A stretch of DNA of 64,000 nucleotides from Blattamonas nauphoetae. Lineage: Eukaryota; Preaxostyla; Oxymonadida. The notes beneath the pieces were generated by a model. It searched no databases. It had not been told where the DNA came from and was given only the letters and a program-made list of their open reading frames with translations. How positions within the stretch are numbered: the first letter of the stretch is position 1; every line of letters starts with the position of its first letter. Location of the stretch: contig JARBJD010000027.1 in the NCBI GenBank assembly GCA_033064195.1, forward strand, positions 248,001-312,000. The letters are read 5' to 3'. Shown one piece after another: positions 44,785 to 56,701 of this stretch. The translations under genes were made by a program, and so were the position numbers.

Positions 44785-47700
44785 TAGGCATGGGCACCAG
44801 TCACCGGACTCAAACTTTTCGGACTGACTCGATTTGGCCCTTTTTTTGTGGTTCTTTGAGAGGAATCGTGATTTTGTCGTTGTTGGTGTATTCAATGTGA
44901 TTGTAATGTCTGAATTACATCAATATTTGTGGCAAATGCTTCTCTAATCATTGGATCGGTATGTGAGTTGATCAGCCCTAAATCACTACATGTGACAATG
45001 GAAAAAAAAATCATGGATGTACTGTGACCTTAATTGCTCGCCGACAAAAGAAAACATCATTAAAACTGATTTTGAAAGAAAGTGATGAGAAACGAACATC
45101 AGGCATTGCGAAAGAAGCCGAACAAAGAACGAAGCCGTGAAGTGCTGCCGTGTCTGCGGGTACGGACGAATCACCCACGCCAGCAGATGACACAACAGAG
45201 AGCACACGTACAGCGAATTCCTCTCCTGCTTCAGCTTCTCGCTCTGCCCCTCTTCTTCAATTTTGAACGACAGGAGAGGAGACGAGTAGATATCAGTGTA
45301 GTCGATGAAAACGATTGAAGACAAGTTTCTTCGTCCACAAACTCGCCTGTCACCAACATCTCGTGGAGAGATTTCAGTGTGTCGACATTCGTAAAAAGTC
45401 GCGAGATCAGCGACTGAACAAACTTCGAAGGATTGGCAAAAGAATAGAGGAGAAACAGTGCAGACGACGGATCGTCGAACGGATGAATACGATTGCCGTC
45501 TTCCTGCTCCTCTTTCTGCCCGCCAAAACCGACACACGCTTCGCTGGAAGCGCTGACGGTCTCCTCGTCTCATCCCTCCTCTTCTTGCTGTTCTTCGACG
45601 TGTTCGTCGACAGATACAGCGCTGGTTGGTATTCGATGAATCGATGGTCGGCGTAGATGTCGTCCACCTTCTTAAACAGCAGGCTGTGCAGAGCTGATGG
45701 CAGGAACGACGAAGGAAGTCCTTTCGTTGCGGATGTCGCTGGGATCGTCAGCTGGTGAAGTCCACGCAGTGTTGCCAGTGCTATTGGCATTGACACAGGC
45801 GGTGTCAGGAAGGACAGCGCCGCATCGTTCGTTTCCTGTCGTCGTTGCAATCCCCCTGCTGCTCCCTTCCCTCCCAGTGTTCCCGAATGAAGTGTCGACA
45901 TTTTCTGTCCCTACTCCGCCGTCACATTCGTCGCAATCACAACCAACTTCGCCGTCACCATCGCGAACGTGAAGGGAGTGCGACCAGACGGTGTGGATTC
46001 TCGAACGACACAGCCGCACTCGTCGACGCACTGGACGGCGTGATCATCGTCGTGATCACCGAAGGCGAGTTGGCTGCCCTGAAGGGCGTGGTCTGTTGTG
46101 CTCTTCTCTCCGACAGCGGAGATGTCAGAGGACTTTGCGGTGGCGGTGTTAGTTTGGATGAATGGCGCGTCTTCTTGTTTGATTTATCGCGATCGGCTAG
46201 TTTTTCGTTTCTTCGGCGTTCTGTCCAGCTCCAGAACGCTTGATTCGCTTCTTTCCGAACATCTTCGCGATCTGTCTCGCCCCAGATCAGTCGAGGCGTC
46301 ACAAACGACGAATCATACAAACACCAAAACGCACCGACATTGATCGGTAGGAACGGTGATTGCTGGATCGTGTTGTTCGCACTGTCCTGAAAGTCAATCA
46401 TGTTTCCCGAGTTCTTCAGAGATGCGTTGCTTCGGCCTTTGTGTTTGTCTTCCTTTTCGAGAGAGGTGTGTTCACGCGGTCGGAAGATTGATTGCATGAT
46501 GTCTTCTGATTTTCCGCTTCCAACCTTCGCAAGCACGTGCTGGCCGGTCTTGTCCTTCAACACGGTGAGCAGAGCGTCTTCTTCAGAGCGGTCTGGAGGG
46601 AAGAGAGGGAGGTGAGATTCATGAAAACGAAAAAGAGAAAACGATTGGAAGTGAGCTGAGAGCAAAAGTGGTGAAAAACGAAAAAAAAGTGAACTTGTAC
46701 AGAATCAGACCTCCCGTCAACGCCAGAAACTCGATCAGGTTGTCCACATCATCGTCCTCCTCACCAACCTTCTTCGCCATCCCGTTTTGATACGTCTGTA
46801 CCTCTCGCTCCCTCCAAAGTCTGTCCAACACAACTTCGGCGATCTCGTCCAGATGCATCGATCCGAAAGAGTGATTCCGAGCTTGCGTCGTTTCGATTCC
46901 CACCTTCTTCACAAGCGACGGCTTGAGTTTCATCACTTTCAACACAATCAGCCAGTCCACAAGGTTCGACACATCACTTAAATCTCGCCAACTCCCATCC
47001 AGCGAGATGGAGGGTGGTTTAGTGTAGAAAAGGATGGTTGCGTCGAGTTTGTTCGCTGACATTGACATCTTCGGTTCTTGTGGCATCCAAATGGCGCTTT
47101 GAGAAGAGGAACTGTATTTGAATGTGGGAGTCTGTGTGACGGTGTCTGGACGTTGGGAGGGGATGCTTGAGGCGCGCCGTCCTGTCGAACGGGAAGGTAC
47201 GGATTTGCCAGCCCTTCACTCGACTTCACCAGTTACTCCAAGAAGTTCCGAGTTTGGGGCTCTTGGAATTGGAGAGCATACCGACGTTTCAGTTCTCGCA
47301 CTCCGATACTCGCCACAGCTTCTCTCACGTGCTATCTGCTCCTTGTCTGTCAGAACCCATGGTTTGATCGGAAGACCTCCCAAAATCGTTTCTGCTTTCT
47401 GTTTTGTGTTCGAGTTCGGTGCTTTTGTCGTGTTGTGGCGGAATTGTGGCAGGAAGTGGATAGAGGACGATGCAGAGGGAGACATGTTATTGTAGAAGAA
47501 GTAAGGCGATGAAAGAGAGTAAAGTGATGCCGGCGACAGAAAAACGGCGAAAGAAGATAATTCGGTTCATGTCAAAGTTGCGATGGCGTCAGCTTGGGAA
47601 GTGGTTTCTGCGGAGTAGATAGCGGTTGCGTATTTTGGATAGGATTCAAAAGCAGAAACGCTGGAGGGAATCACGTTGGATTATTGTTGAAGAAAGGGTG

Positions 47701-48925
47701 TTTTGTGGACATCAGAAGTTGGAGAGTCGCTGCCGATGGTTGGCGAGGTTTTAGGCATCAGAGAGAGAGGGAGAGAAATATACATCCGATTTAGTTGGGC
47801 TGGATGAACCGGAGCGGGGAGAGAACATGGCGCGAGAAGCGACTCAGGAATCGATTTGAGAAGATCAGAAACAAATGATTGGCGAGTCAACAGGAAGCAG
47901 ATATCACGATAATAATCGTGCAAGTGCACTTCGGATGACTGTCGTGGTTCTGGAATGGGCGAGAAGGCCTCGATATAGAACAACGGGAGGATCCCACTGA
48001 AGGACGCCATTTTCTGCTTTTTTGCATATTTTGAGGTGTTTGGAAAGAAGAAGATGACGTAAAAGAGACAGAAAAGCATAGGTGAACCACAAAAGGAAAA
48101 AGATTTCACAAAATACCATTTCTTGTTGGGATACGAGGAACGATGTGATTAACTGTCAAAATTGAGTGAGATACGTTTCCTGGACAAAATATTGGGACAA
48201 TATATAAATAAATATACATAGTTGAGTAGACTTGAAATGGTTGAGGACACAATACTGTCAATAGTCACGAGTGAGACGGTGCTCTGTGTTGTTGGTCCAG
48301 AAGAGAGACTGGAGATGTTCTGAGAATCAAACTTGACTAGAGCAGATCAAGATTGCAAACAGATGTGCCAAACGATGGTTTTGCCCTTATTTTCTCCATA
48401 GATAATTTGCGGGGGTGAGTTGATCCTGAAAGTCAAAATCAGTTTCCTTTTGTCAAATAGAGTGGAAATGAAAAGAAAATCAAAATTCAAACCTTGTCGA
48501 TTCACGCGCTGAGTTTCAGTTGAAAGGAGATCGGACAGTCCAGTCAGTCCGGTGACTATTTGCATGATTGCATGGGCGGATCAGTGACTCAAAGTGACTC
48601 GAGATAAAAGTATGGGGTGTGATGCTGACCTGTGTCTAAATTGGTTTGATTTTTCTGAAAATGAGTTGAATTCTAAAAAATAGTGCGAAATGTGAAAGAA
48701 ACACTACGAAAAGCGATTGATAGAGGATGGAGATTGTGAATGTGTTTTTGAGAGGAATATCCCAGGATATTGAGGTGATTATCAAGACTGCTGCGATGTC
48801 CGATTGGAAGTGGGACATTTTGGGTCTGGATTCCTCATGTTTTGGACTTATGGGGGTGAGTCACTGACTCGATTTTTTTCGGTGACTGGACTCGGTCATT
48901 CTTGACTGTCTGTTGCCCATGCCTA
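44785..48925. mobile_element. Element D: 4.1-kb hAT-type element nested in element C
   Basis: Ends TAGGCATGGGCA... and ...TGTTGCCCATGCCTA, with an exact 8-bp duplication AATAGTGG (44777-44784 and 48926-48933). Subterminal AGTCACCGGACTC/GTGACTGGACTC motifs occur on both sides. It carries a multi-exon minus-strand coding region that is not a recognisable transposase. Confidence 0.8.
44986..48010 (-). CDS. Multi-exon coding region inside element D (unrecognised, probably captured)
   Basis: The likely start is 48010 (MASFSGILPLFYIEAFSPIP), followed by helical, Leu-rich stretches: CFLLTRQSFVSDLLKSIPES; SWRDLSDVSNLVDWLIVLKV...SMHLDEIAEVVLDRLW; EDALLTVLKDKTGQHVLAKV; and VGAFWCLYDSSFVTPRLIWG...DREDVRKEANQAFWSW. 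A T-rich intron separates LALTGG (about 46708) from RSEEDALL (about 46593). Further pieces at 45901-45407 (QLTIPATSATKGLPSSFLPS...) are less certain. No hAT dimerisation or DDE motif is visible. 'PRLIW...DRE' is reminiscent of the IWN-type repeats of RME-8/DNAJC13 trafficking proteins, but that is a weak memory-based impression. Several frame changes are unresolved, so it may be a decayed captured gene. Confidence 0.35.
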
Positions 48926-49341
48926 AATAGTGGGAGGGATAGGTTCAATTTGAAGGACGTCAGAAAACCATGAGTACTTGAGAGCATCTGTGGCAGAGAT
49001 CCACAGTGTAGGGTCAGACCAGATGAGAGAGCAATACCAACGAGGAACAGTCGGCAGAGTCGTGAAGAAAAGAGTGAGAAAAGCACTCCTTTGTGTTGGA
49101 TCAATGCTGTGAGCAAAAGCCTAGGGGTGTGTCAACACGATGGGCAGATCCGCTCCGATTGTTACAGTATCGAGAGGTGAGGACGACTCTCTGTATATAA
49201 AAGAGAATGAAGCAGAGAACTTGAAAATATACTGTTCAAATGCGGCTGAACATTGAGAAGAACGAATTAGTGTTAGAAGGCAGTCAAGAGGTATCTGGAA
49301 GCTACTCCAGACATGCTTATCGGAAAATTTGTCAGGTATTT

Positions 49342-49632
49342 GTCAATAACATGCATTTTTAAGGTTCAGATCAGATCTGACCCTTAGCAGTGTTGTGGAG
49401 TGACACTGACCGCCACTTTTGGCCGGTCAGCCATGCCTACTCTAGGAAGATGGTATCACCGTCTGTCGAGAAAATGAATGTTGTTAGGACGAGGAGAATC
49501 ATGCTCGACAGACGGTGATACCATCTTCCTAGAGTAGGCATGGCTGACCGGCCAAAAGTGGCGGTCAGTGTCACTCCACAACACTGCTAAGGGTCAGATC
49601 TGATCTGAACCTTAAAAATGCATGTTATTGAC
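49342..49632. repeat. Perfect palindrome: 129-bp arms, 33-bp loop
   Basis: The left arm 49342-49470 and right arm 49504-49632 are exact reverse complements by eye. Each arm contains the end of element C (about 98 bp), the CTCTAGGA target site and 23 bp of the interrupted secreted gene. The 33-bp loop (49471-49503) holds that gene's start codon and most of its signal peptide. The second arm has no partner end of element C, so it is a fold-back duplication rather than a second complete element. Confidence 0.85.
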
Positions 49633-49801
49633 TCTTCCAACAATGATTTTTATGGTTTGATACTTCCAAAGACAATGAAAACAAAGGAGAACGAGAAATA
49701 AAGGTCAAAAACGAAGAGAATACAGTACTGAAAAGAGTAACGGATCAAAGAAAGACTCCGAATTGCACTGATCTCACAGTGTATGCCTAATTCACTCTCA
49801 A

Positions 49802-52800
49802 TCACGGGTAATACACTTGCTGCGTCACCTGCCCGTTCGACCCCAGAATAAACGAGTTCGGATTCATTGTCTGTGGCTTCAGAGTGATATGAAGCGGGAG
49901 AAGGGTGGGAGAAGGCTGTGAACGAGCTGGTATTGTGCGCTGCTGTGTGGACGATGGTTGGACGAATGGAACGAAGGTTTGCGTCGCTGGCTCTGATATT
50001 TGCGGAAGGGAGTATTGTGCTTGTGGTTTAGCAGGCGTGTTTTGGATGCTGATGTGGTTAGGCCGTGTTTTGGAAGGCTGGTTGTTCGTTTTGGCGGGGA
50101 CTTTCTTGCTTCTTCGCTGGATCCTTTCCACTGTCGTGAGGATGTGCTTTCCATGCTGCATCGACGATAGCTCGGTCCAAACAAGTCTGACAGACGCCAT
50201 AACGAAATCAAGAACCGGTCCAGTCGCTCTCTCCAGAACTCGCTGTACAACGTAGTTTCCGTATTGATCTCCCAAAATGCTTCGTAGACGCCGTTTGTCC
50301 ATGTGGGGGAGGAGGGTCATTAGTGCATCTGCGTCATCCTCGTCGATCTTTCCAAGGAAAAGTGACAGGCCGAAAAGATGAAGTATGGCAGAGAAAAAGA
50401 GATTTTGGCTGCAGTGGAGCATGACCTTCTCCGCAACGTTGCTCCCAATCTTGTCCAGGCTAAGAGAATAAAGATGTGGGATCAAGTTGAGGCTGATCGT
50501 TTCCACAATCGTTGGATCCTCACTCTCCAAAATTTTCTGCATAACATAATTTCCATAAGCGTCAGATGCGAGGTTTACAGCCACAGGCGCTATAGGAGTG
50601 AAAAATCTCGACCTTTGGGGATCGGAACAGCACTCCAGAAGAGCCTGGACGACACGACACGCGTACATGTGGCAGCAAAGGCTTCCAAGCGATTGTGCTT
50701 GTTGGATGGGTGTAACTTGTCTGTTTTTGGTGGATAGAAGAATATCTAGCAGGCCGTCGAGCTGCTGTTCGTTGAGACGTTTCACGGCGAGTTGGATACA
50801 GTGGCTGCCGTTCGTGTCGCAGATGACAGAAAAGAAGTTGTGTTGGATGGAGAGGATGATTGAATATGATATATCGCTGGGACTTTGGTTTATTAAGGTT
50901 TGCATGACACGAGAACTGACACGGCCGCACAGGAGCTCTGGAAGGAAGGTTTTGACACCATCGGAGATGATTGACGAACAAGAGGTCAGTACTGATTGTG
51001 TGAGGGGGTTTGTTTCTCGTTCCTTGCCTTCTCTTAGGAGAAGACAGTGGATGATGTTGGACGAGCCGATCTCTCCCAAAAGTTCCGAGAGGGATGGTTG
51101 CAATGACTTGGTGAAAGCAACCAAACTTTCTGGACGTCCGTAGGTGATGGCATTCTGGACAGCGATCGCTTCACTGGCAGAGTTGAGTATGGATTTGATC
51201 TGTGCGAGCGGTTCATTTTGTGCCATCTGGGTCAGCTCTGTCAACAACTGTGTGGACATTTCTGTCAATGCTGGAGAGTTCTTATCCATCGTTGATAGTG
51301 TAGCGTGACTGAGTGACGAGAACAACCACGTCAGTGTCTGATTCACAATCTTCTTCTTTTGCCGCGGTTGTGGCTGTGGTTGGATTCCAGGAGATAGCAC
51401 AGGGCCGCCAGGGAGTGTTTGTGACGTGTTGAGGGAGATAGGAGCCCATGATTGGACCGAATTTGATTGTTGAGGTTTGAAGGTGATTGCTGGAGGCGAG
51501 CGCACTGGAAGCGGGTCAGACAACGATATGTGATGTGAGGCGGCGGGGGGAATGGTGTGGGGGAGTGTGATCACTAATGGCTTAGAAACTGGAGATTGGA
51601 TCGAATATTGTGGGCGATCCGAAAAGTCAGGCGAGGAAGTAGGGGCTGGATGGAAATCAAACGAAAATGGGTTGGTGAAAGAAACTTCTGGAGGATCCGC
51701 TGAGAGGAGAGAGGGTAGTGAGGAGGATGAGTGGGTGAGGGTGGGTTTGGATGGTTGAGGAGGTTGGGATGAGTGGGTGTGTGGTTGGAGATGATCCGAG
51801 AACGGTGTGAAGTCCATAAATGAATCTGAAGGAAATGACGGCTGTGTAATCGTGGTTGTTGTGAGATTGTCAACAGTTTTGGGTGTGAGTGGATCAAACG
51901 CGACAGAAAAAGGATTCGTTGGGGAGTTGCCAGTTCTATCAGGAAACCTTATTGAGGATTCTGTTGTGGGGACAAAAGGGGAATTAAAAGAAGAATTAAG
52001 GTCACTAAGGGTCTCGATCTCCATCTGAGGGCCGCTTGATAGCTTATCGACATCCGGGAGGAGAAATCGAGTGAGGAATGTGGGCGGAGAATGATGCTTC
52101 TGTGAATGGTTGCTATGAACAGATGGGGCGGTACTGAGCGTGGCAAAAGAGGCTGTGGGTGACATTGATCCGATCTGGTCGGTGATCGAAGGATGTGTTG
52201 ATTGGTCTGTCCCCCAATCTTCATCTTCCGCTGTCTGCACAGAGAGAAGTGGATTAAGGTGAGGATACGACAGAAATGAATATGGACTCATTTCAGATCG
52301 GCTGGAGAGATGATCGCTTTTTAGACGCGAACCAAATTGTGAAAATGAGGATGGTTCGGAGCGGAGACGATCCATGTCAGGTCGAAATGAATTTGTGGCA
52401 AAATCGAGCGAAATAACGCGTTGATGTCGACTGACGGGAACGGAGATGGTGGAATTCGTTCGAGAATGACTTGGATGGAGTGAAACGCCTCGTTCGGCTT
52501 GAACTGAATGAAATATGGAATAAATGACAATATATGAAAGGCAAACGCTTCGGTGATTCAAATAAACCAAATTCTGTTGATGCAAAACTCATTGTTTGAG
52601 GTGACGCAAGCATGTCTCCTGAGACACCAGGAGGCGAGAAATTGGGGGACAAACTTTGAGGAGCAATGCGGAAGGTGTGAGCGGTGACTGGGCTTGGAAG
52701 AGTCTCCGAGAAGTGGTTCTTGAAACTGGCTTCATGGATCGGTTTAAGATTTTGAGGTGTCTTCGAAGCATGCGGTTTCTGAGAAAATAGAGATGGAGGA

Positions 52801-52829
52801 AAACGAACAAATTGGTTTGAGAAGATCAT
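49802..52829 (-). CDS. PUF (Pumilio/FBF) family RNA-binding protein
   Basis: Two exons: 52829-52548 (MIFSNQFVRFPPSLFSQKPH) and 52504-49802, joined by a 43-nt intron GTTTGCC...ATTCAG. The N-terminal two thirds are Ser/Pro/Thr-rich and disordered. The C-terminal part carries Puf repeats: GSSNIIHCLL, GRVSSRVMQTLI, DTNGSHCIQLAV, HMYACRVVQALLE, DAYGNYVMQKILE, KIGSNVAEKVML, DQYGNYVVQRVLE, MQHGKHILTTVE, i.e. about eight. Puf repeats bind UGUA-type motifs in mRNA 3' UTRs to repress or destabilise transcripts. Residues such as NYVMQ and NYVVQ are the standard RNA-contact positions. Length (about 1,000 residues) and disordered N-terminus fit Pumilio-type proteins. It is intact and flanked by transposon debris on its 3' side only. 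Confidence 0.9.
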
Positions 52830-53572
52830 GGATGATAAAAAAACGAGTCAATGCATGCTTGATGAGAATGGCGACAAACGGATGGGATCATATCAGTGAA
52901 ACTGCCGGTCCGGTGGGATCGCATGCTGGGATAGGAGGTCTCTCCTAAAGTGCCCTGCATGGGATAACTGTCCAATAGACTTAGAAAAAAAACAGAATTT
53001 GGGAAGGATCGACAAAATCCGAACGATGGTGCCAACACTCCTGTAAACGAACTCCAGTTCTCATCTTCCTCGTTCTTTCCTCAATCCAAGCTAATTCTTG
53101 ACTCCTATGGATTCTACACGTCTCACTCATCTTTCGATCATCTCTTCTGAATCTGCCACTAATATGCAATGTAACTGTTCATCATTACACCCACTGTTCT
53201 CTTTCGATGTCTGTTTTCCTAATCAATCCTAATTGATGCTTTTATTCTTGTTATATTTGTACACAGAACAGGCCAAGTCGTCCACTTTTTCCGTCTATAT
53301 AAATCAAATCTGATGTCTTACACTTTTCTCTTTGCCGTCATATTATGACTCAATCACATCTACGGTGTTTGGAACATGTATTGACTCTCCAGCCAGTCTC
53401 ACTGAGTGATCGCTCTCGACGCAGTGGGCAACAATTTTTGGGGAGCCTAAATGTCCTGAAAAGGAATTGTATATATTTCTTCATTTTCATTCTTAGTTTA
53501 TAAGGTTGGAAACACACTCCCAATCTTGACACCCATATTTTTATTCATCACAGACTTTGTTCCGTATATTCG
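52830..53572. other. Intergenic region between divergent genes
   Basis: It separates the start of the PUF gene (minus) and the next plus-strand gene. It has short open frames only and no supported repeat or RNA gene. It presumably holds both promoters; I can point to no specific motif. Confidence 0.4.
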
Positions 53573-54854
53573 ATGAACACATCGCCAATCACAGCTCTTT
53601 CAACAACAGTTGATTCACTGCAAACATCCATCTCCAATTTACATTCGTTTGTCCCTCATTCTGTTTCATTCACACAAACTGGATTTCTTCTCGTTTTCAC
53701 TGATTGTGCGTCTTCTTCTCCGTATCTAGACGAACGCCCAATTTTACGGTGCAAGCAACATCGTTTGCTCAACAGATCCAAACAGCGAGTTTGATTCTCA
53801 CATCACTTTCTCAACTCTATTCACGATCCTCCTCTCCTCCTCGACATATTGACCTTTTGTTAATCTGTTCACCTTCATCTCTCTTTCTTCATCTCCCCTT
53901 ACTTTTCTCAACATCAGCTGCGGAATGTCGCAAACTCGAAACAACTTTCAAATCTGACAACATGGCACTGTTTTCGCTGAACACAATCTCCTCCGCGCTG
54001 ATCGACATGGCGGGAGTTCTGTCGGAGAAACAAAAAGCGTTTGCGAAACATGACAGGAAAACCACGAAAATTGACTCAAGTTCATCGTTTGACGTTTTTG
54101 TATTTATTTTTTGGCAGAATTGACGATGAACGAATTGATAGTCGGTTTGTCGTGGTTATAGTGACTCAAATCTGTTTTTTGTTGGTCAGGAAGGAGAAAG
54201 AGGAGCAGGTGGCCCAACAGGCCTTGTACTACAGTACGATCTTGGAGGATCGACGGGACAGGATCAACGAGCTTTATGTGTGCTGTTTTGTCACTCTCCT
54301 CATCCTTCCACTGCCTCTCGCGTCACCCACACTCTTTTTTGTTTTCGCTACGCAGCACAAAACAGTGCTTGTAAAGGAGCTGACAGAAGACATGAACTAT
54401 CTTCTGAACCAACAGACGCCCTTGCTGCGTGTGTTTTTCTTGTTTCTTGCATTTTAACTCAGAACTGGCAGAAGACAACGCGTTCCATGCTTCCGAGCTC
54501 ATTCGCAACGGAGCCGACGAGTTGGAACAAGCACGAAAATACTCGCGATTTGGGAGGAGGTGATGATAAGTGAGTGTTTATGTTCTGTTTGGGTTCCTGT
54601 GAAATGCATTTTTCGCTTCGATTTTCTGTCCTTTATTCAGAGTTGGTAAGAACTTGACGGTCGAAAAGAGGAAGAGAATTGGGGAGGTAGAGATATTGAT
54701 CGAAGGTTATGCCAGAGAACCATCTGAATACACATCTTTCCGAGCAATAGAATGCATTTTAAGGGCCTCGATCGAGACTAGTTTTCAGTTTGGCGTGTTC
54801 AGCGGACAATGTCGATTTCACGAGTTTTTTGAGTTTCAAAATTCAACCAGGTGA
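53573..54854 (+). CDS. Multi-exon coiled-coil protein, SNARE-like in places (unrecognised)
   Basis: Exon pieces suggested by coding texture and GT...AG limits: MNTSPITALSTTVDSLQTSI (53573 on); FTVQATSFAQQIQTASLILT (about 53740); ECRKLETTFKSDNMALFSLN...SSALIDMAGVLSEKQKAFAK (about 53925-54070); KEKEEQVAQQALYYSTILED (about 54190-54270); VLVKELTEDMNYLLNQQTPL (about 54360-54425); and ELAEDNAFHASELIRNGADE...ARKYSRFGRR (about 54460-54560). Long heptad-like helices with a late 'ELIRNGADELEQARKYSR' recall the juxtamembrane end of syntaxin-type SNAREs, but I do not see a C-terminal TM helix, so the idea is tentative. Introns are many and short. Exon ends are approximate, and the last piece (54654-54854, MTVEKRKRIGEVEILIEGYA) may or may not belong. 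Confidence 0.4.
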
Positions 54855-55175
54855 GACCTAAAACGTGAAGTGGAGGGTACCTGGACCGCCCTGAACGATC
54901 GTCGCTTAAAGTCGGTGCACACCTGAAAGAAGAAATAATTGCTTTCTCTTCAGTCACTATCAGTTTGCATGCCCATCTTGATCTCTGTCAGGTGCTCTGC
55001 GATTGGTGTGGGATCATTTACATGAGCAAGTTGGCCACTTCTTTGCAACAACCTCACGGAAGGAGTACTTCCGAATTTCACTCTGAACCACAAATACTTT
55101 GTCATTTTCATCCAAAATGATCCCACTTGTGAAGGGATGAAATGGATGAGGGAGATTTTAGTGTTTCATGGCAGT
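54855..55175. other. Convergent intergenic stretch
   Basis: It lies between the plus-strand coiled-coil gene and the minus-strand kinase end. I see no gene, tRNA or repeat in it. Confidence 0.4.
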
Positions 55176-56701
55176 TTATTTCTTTTTATCCATCTCTATC
55201 TGTAGTTGACTTCTCAGTTCATCCCTTTCTTTTGTAGCACTCTCGCATATGACGGTCAGACTTTGAAGGGCTTCCTTCGATTCTCTCAGTGTTGCGATCA
55301 ACAATTCTTGCATTTTTGTGGCTTCAATGATTGCCTCATCCATTGTCGTCGATTCTGTCTCCAACTTTTGTATTCTGATTGTGTCGGTTTCGTGTTCTTG
55401 TTCTTTTTGGCGGAGTTCTTCGGTGAGAAAGCGAGAGAGTGGTGTTTCGGGACCCAACACACTCTGAAGACGATTAGTGCGAATGAGGTCGGCTGAGGAG
55501 ATTCGTTGTGAAGGATTCTGAGAACATAAACGAAAAGAGGAAGAGATGAAAAGGAGGAAAGAAAGACACACTTTGCTCAGAAGGAGAGAGAGAAGAATCT
55601 GGAGATCTCCAACAATTCCTTCCTTCTCGCAAATCCGACCAATGTCAAATCCCAAAACAGATTTCTCAATCTCAACAGAACTCCCTCCAACAATCCACGA
55701 GCGAGATGTCAGCATTTCCAGAAGAAGCAGCCCAAATGCCCACATGTCGCCCGCCGCTGACCCAATCTCTGTGCCTGTCCGCACGGGTGTTTTGAAGAAT
55801 TCTGGTGCCCAAAACTGCATCGTTCCACATTCTGCCGTGTTGCTGGTTTTCATCGTTCCTGTCCCAACAACTCCTCCAAAATCGCCTGAGATATCACAAC
55901 GAACACTCATCAAAAAAACAGAGAAAAAAACGAGAACTGAGAGAATCAAGAAAAATGGAGAGGAACGAAAAAAAGGAGAGAGAATCACAAACCAAGTTTC
56001 GCGATCCCATCTTTCCCAATAAGAACGTTCGACCCCTTCAGATCTCCATAGATCTCGCCACATGAATGAAGAAACGCAATTCCATCAAGAACATCCCTCA
56101 TCACTCGATACACTCGCTGAAACACAAAAACATAATCACACAACCCAGCATAAGCAACATCAATCCATCAAATAACCCAAGAATACGAAATATTATCAAA
56201 AAATGATTGTAACAAATCAAAAGAGAATCACACACCACAACATCCATCTTCCCACCAAGTTTCTGGTTTTCGCTCATTTCCGATTGAAGCGAATTCGAAC
56301 ACAATTCCAGAACAACAAAATGTGCATTATCTCCTTCAATCGCCTCCACAAATCCAACCACATTTCGATGTTGATTCTTTGCAAGTTTCGCAATTTCGTG
56401 TTCATTCTTCTCGAAATCTGATTCCGACGAGAACGTCAGAACCTTCATCGCAAAATGTTCATCTGATGGTGTTTTCGACACTTCGTGCACTGACCCAAAT
56501 CGTCCTTGGCCCAGTGTTTTGATAAACTTATCTGATCGAAATGAAAGAAGGTGAAGGATCGAAAATGAGATTCGGATAGTTCTCATCAGAATGCAAAATG
56601 ACGTCAATGAACACGAATCGAAAGTCCTCAATCACACATGGTTCGGGTACCTTGACTTCAAATCGTTTTTTCGCCTTTGTCTTTGGACGAAGAGTCGACA
56701 T
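55176..56701 (-). CDS. Ser/Thr protein kinase with coiled-coil tail (copy 2, intact)
   Basis: Five exons: 56701-56615, 56526-56236, 56116-55993, 55885-55572 and 55517-55176. Start MSTLRPKTKAKKRFEVKVPE. The kinase has the glycine loop GQGRFGSV, FAMKVL (ATP lysine), YGDLKGSNVL (catalytic Asp and Asn, no Arg before Asp, so non-RD), DFGGVVG, FWAPEFFKTP and GDMWAFGLLLLEML, so it should be active. After NPSQRISSADLI comes a Glu/Lys/Arg coiled coil to MDKKK*. The kinase part is nearly the same as copy 1 at 9143-15611, but here exon 3 is uninterrupted and the coiled coil is a different, shorter sequence (about 90 residues). Introns begin GTGTTC, GTGTGT, GTTTGT and GTGTGT. Confidence 0.85.

Larger units (their letters stand above)
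43595..49439. mobile_element. Element C: 5.85-kb hAT-type element with nested element D
   Basis: Ends TAGGCATGGCTGACCGGC... and ...GGCCGGTCAGCCATGCCTA, with an exact 8-bp duplication CTCTAGGA (43587-43594 and 49440-49447). CTGACCGG motifs cluster at both ends, as in the 17069-18762 element. Apart from D it holds about 1.7 kb. A minus-strand stretch near 44310-43960 looks coding (VYPDLACLDAPTHLPPSAQ ... HLAHVLPDSFILRVRPQYVA), but I recognise no hAT transposase. It may be a non-autonomous element carrying captured host sequence. Confidence 0.8.
39536..49502 (-). pseudogene. Small secreted beta-helix-type protein gene, split by nested transposons
   Basis: Pieces on the minus strand are 49502-49440 (signal peptide MILLVLTTFIFST then DGDTIFLE), 43586-43488 (FGGLSKTCLTPDTACHSLDQ...NVTNI) and 40084-39536 (ESGKRYYEDGSLVKID ... 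FGDQ). Removing element C (43595-49439, with one CTCTAGGA) and the E/F block (40085-43487) joins all three in one frame. 'CLTPDTACHSLDQAV' matches the N-terminal cap motif (C...PC.SL..A) of oxymonad-type pectin-lyase-like surface proteins. The ORF ends at 39536, just past a good splice donor CAG|GTGAGA, so a further exon may have existed before the Tc1 insertion. As it stands the gene cannot be expressed normally. Confidence 0.65.

Noticed and set aside
51552-51758. Plus-strand frame within the PUF gene
   Set aside because: Gly/Glu-rich shadow of the Ser/Pro-rich disordered N-terminal region on the minus strand.
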